This document shows, one piece after another, positions 32,359 through 32,978 of a stretch of 32,978 nucleotides of DNA. The stretch is taken from the NCBI GenBank assembly GCA_900551525.1, contig URWD01000013.1, positions 1 to 32,978 on the forward strand, given 5' to 3'. The notes beneath the pieces were generated by a model. It saw only the letters and a program-made list of their open reading frames with translations, had not been told where the DNA came from and did not search any database. Numbering within the stretch: position 1 is the first letter of the stretch; each line of letters begins with the position of its first letter. The position numbers were made by a program, and so were the translations under genes. Source of the stretch: an uncultured Mycoplasmatota bacterium (GTDB lineage: Bacteria; Bacillota_I; Bacilli_A; RF39; UBA660).

Positions 32359-32978
32359 CATACTACCATAACTTTCGTTACCAAACATGTTTGTTTGTAG
32401 TCTGGACTTTCTCTTTACCATATTATTGCTAACTTAGGTATTGCCCGTCAAGTCTCTACACCTTACTTACGATTTCTATAATTAGATGTTAAAGCATGAC
32501 AATTTGGACACAATAACTGAAGATTTTCTAAAGAATTATCTTTATTGTTACCATTGACATGATGTAACTCTAATGGAATTGTTTGACCATTCCAAGTTTC
32601 CAAGTTACAAATCTCACACTTTAAAGGTTTTAATTTTTCCTTTAAAATTCTATTTTTTAACTTATAGCTTGTAATAGGAATTTCATTATTAAAGTATTTT
32701 TCTATAGGCTTAATATCAGCCGGAGAATTATTAACATTCCAACCTTGACCTAAAAAATGACTAACATCAATCTGATAATAATCCAAGTATCTATCTAATA
32801 CTCGATAATTACCTCCATAAGGTTTCAAATTCAATTTTAATAAACACTCACGTTTACTAATAGAGCTTTTAACAACCATAGCAATATCATCTTTAGAATA
32901 CTTTAACTTCAAAATCCCCTCCGTAAGTCTTGGCTCGGGATTGCCATCAGCGTTATCTGTAAGGTTTCCCCGAATTTG
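32359..32978 (-). mobile_element. Group I intron in tRNA-Leu(UAA), 3' part with HNH gene
   Basis: Core elements are visible on the minus strand: P (AAATTCGGGGAAACC, right edge), Q (AATCCCGAGCCAAG, 32929-32942), R (GTGTAGAGACTTGA, about 32448-32461) and S (AAGAGAAAGTCC, about 32404-32415). P4 pairs TTCGGG with CCCGAG, P7 GACTT with AAGTC, P8 TACC with GGTA, and P9 ACTAC with GTAGT enclosing a TAACGAAAGTTA hairpin with a GAAA loop. The last intron base is G (32359), as required. A P6-type helix pairs ACTTACG (32922-32928) with CGTAAGT (32465-32471); the whole HNH gene lies in its loop. The 5' end of the intron is beyond the window. Confidence 0.85.
32463..32912 (-). CDS. HNH homing endonuclease inside the group I intron
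   Basis: 149 residues. The C-terminal HNH module has two zinc pairs, CEIC and CPNC, around LELHHVNGNNKDNSLENLQL, giving the H-N-H catalytic set. The N-terminal half (about 1-95) is probably a DNA-binding region, with SKRECLLKLNLKPYGGNYR suggesting a helix-turn-helix. It starts at TTG (32910-32912), preceded 4 bases earlier by a strong GGAGGGG site inside the intron. Its last codons CGT AAG T form one strand of the intron's P6 helix and the R element follows at once. Probably drives spread of the intron into unoccupied tRNA-Leu genes; activity not shown. Confidence 0.9.
   Translation of the reverse strand: MKLKYSKDDIAMVVKSSISKRECLLKLNLKPYGGNYRVLDRYLDYYQIDVSHFLGQGWNVNNSPADIKPIEKYFNNEIPITSYKLKNRILKEKLKPLKCEICNLETWNGQTIPLELHHVNGNNKDNSLENLQLLCPNCHALTSNYRNRK

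Noticed and set aside
32463..32912. HNH gene as part of a prophage or insertion sequence
   Set aside because: It sits exactly between intron core elements Q and R and uses part of the P6 helix, so the group I intron explains it.
1..32978. UGA read as tryptophan
   Set aside because: Full-length, family-sized genes are recovered with the standard code and Trp as TGG; no interrupted reading requires UGA as Trp.

Overview
The window is AT-rich with dense, short-spaced genes, mostly on the minus strand. It looks like a low-GC Gram-positive of the Bacilli/Mollicutes-related type found in gut metagenomes (RF39-like); this is an inference from gene content and style, not a placement. It has cell-wall genes (MurD, undecaprenyl-phosphate recycling), so it is not a wall-less mycoplasma. 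Shine-Dalgarno sites are strong (GGAGG or GGTGAT types), some starts are TTG or GTG, and every intact gene I checked stops at TAA or TAG, none at TGA.

Layout. 1-5235: 5' end of a surface-type protein gene, a small XRE regulator, an SDR oxidoreductase and a CBS-type Mn-dependent pyrophosphatase (one minus operon), then a short RNA gene and uvrB. 5233-7094: a coupled minus operon, DUF368/PopT - PAP2 phosphatase - DgkA-type kinase, that together covers undecaprenyl-phosphate flipping, dephosphorylation and re-phosphorylation. 7095-7672: a 578-base gap without a recognised protein gene, holding convergent small-RNA elements that share a motif with the RNA upstream of uvrB. 7673-13586: murD, a DUF3419-like enzyme, a PF06541 membrane protein, another short RNA, a hypothetical membrane-anchored protein and tex. 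13654-23787: a surface and secretion region: a membrane-anchored protein with a GC-rich, apparently hypervariable C-terminus, a large anchored HExxH protein, an Rpn-type nuclease, Hsp20 behind a CIRCE operator, an arylsulfotransferase-like protein and a prepilin-like Ig-repeat protein with a C-terminal domain related to the hypervariable one. 23843-28100: CDF transporter and nitroreductase, tRNA-His, a frameshifted GGDEF protein, an ASCH protein and a ligase-less LigD. 28097-32229: a four-gene minus operon (Clp-like AAA ATPase, MGDG-synthase-like glycosyltransferase, PF06541 protein, M32 carboxypeptidase). 32305-32978: the 3' exon of tRNA-Leu(UAA), interrupted after U34 by a group I intron carrying an HNH endonuclease; the 5' exon lies outside the window.

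The most notable items are: (1) a 105-base GC-rich stretch in the 13654-15168 gene whose codons show the NNY pattern expected of a diversity-generating retroelement variable region, with no reverse transcriptase in view; (2) the HNH-bearing group I intron in tRNA-Leu(UAA); (3) a small-RNA family with at least three copies sharing a GGAAAYA...TGTTRCC stem, two of them convergent; and (4) the PE-POL LigD without a ligase domain.
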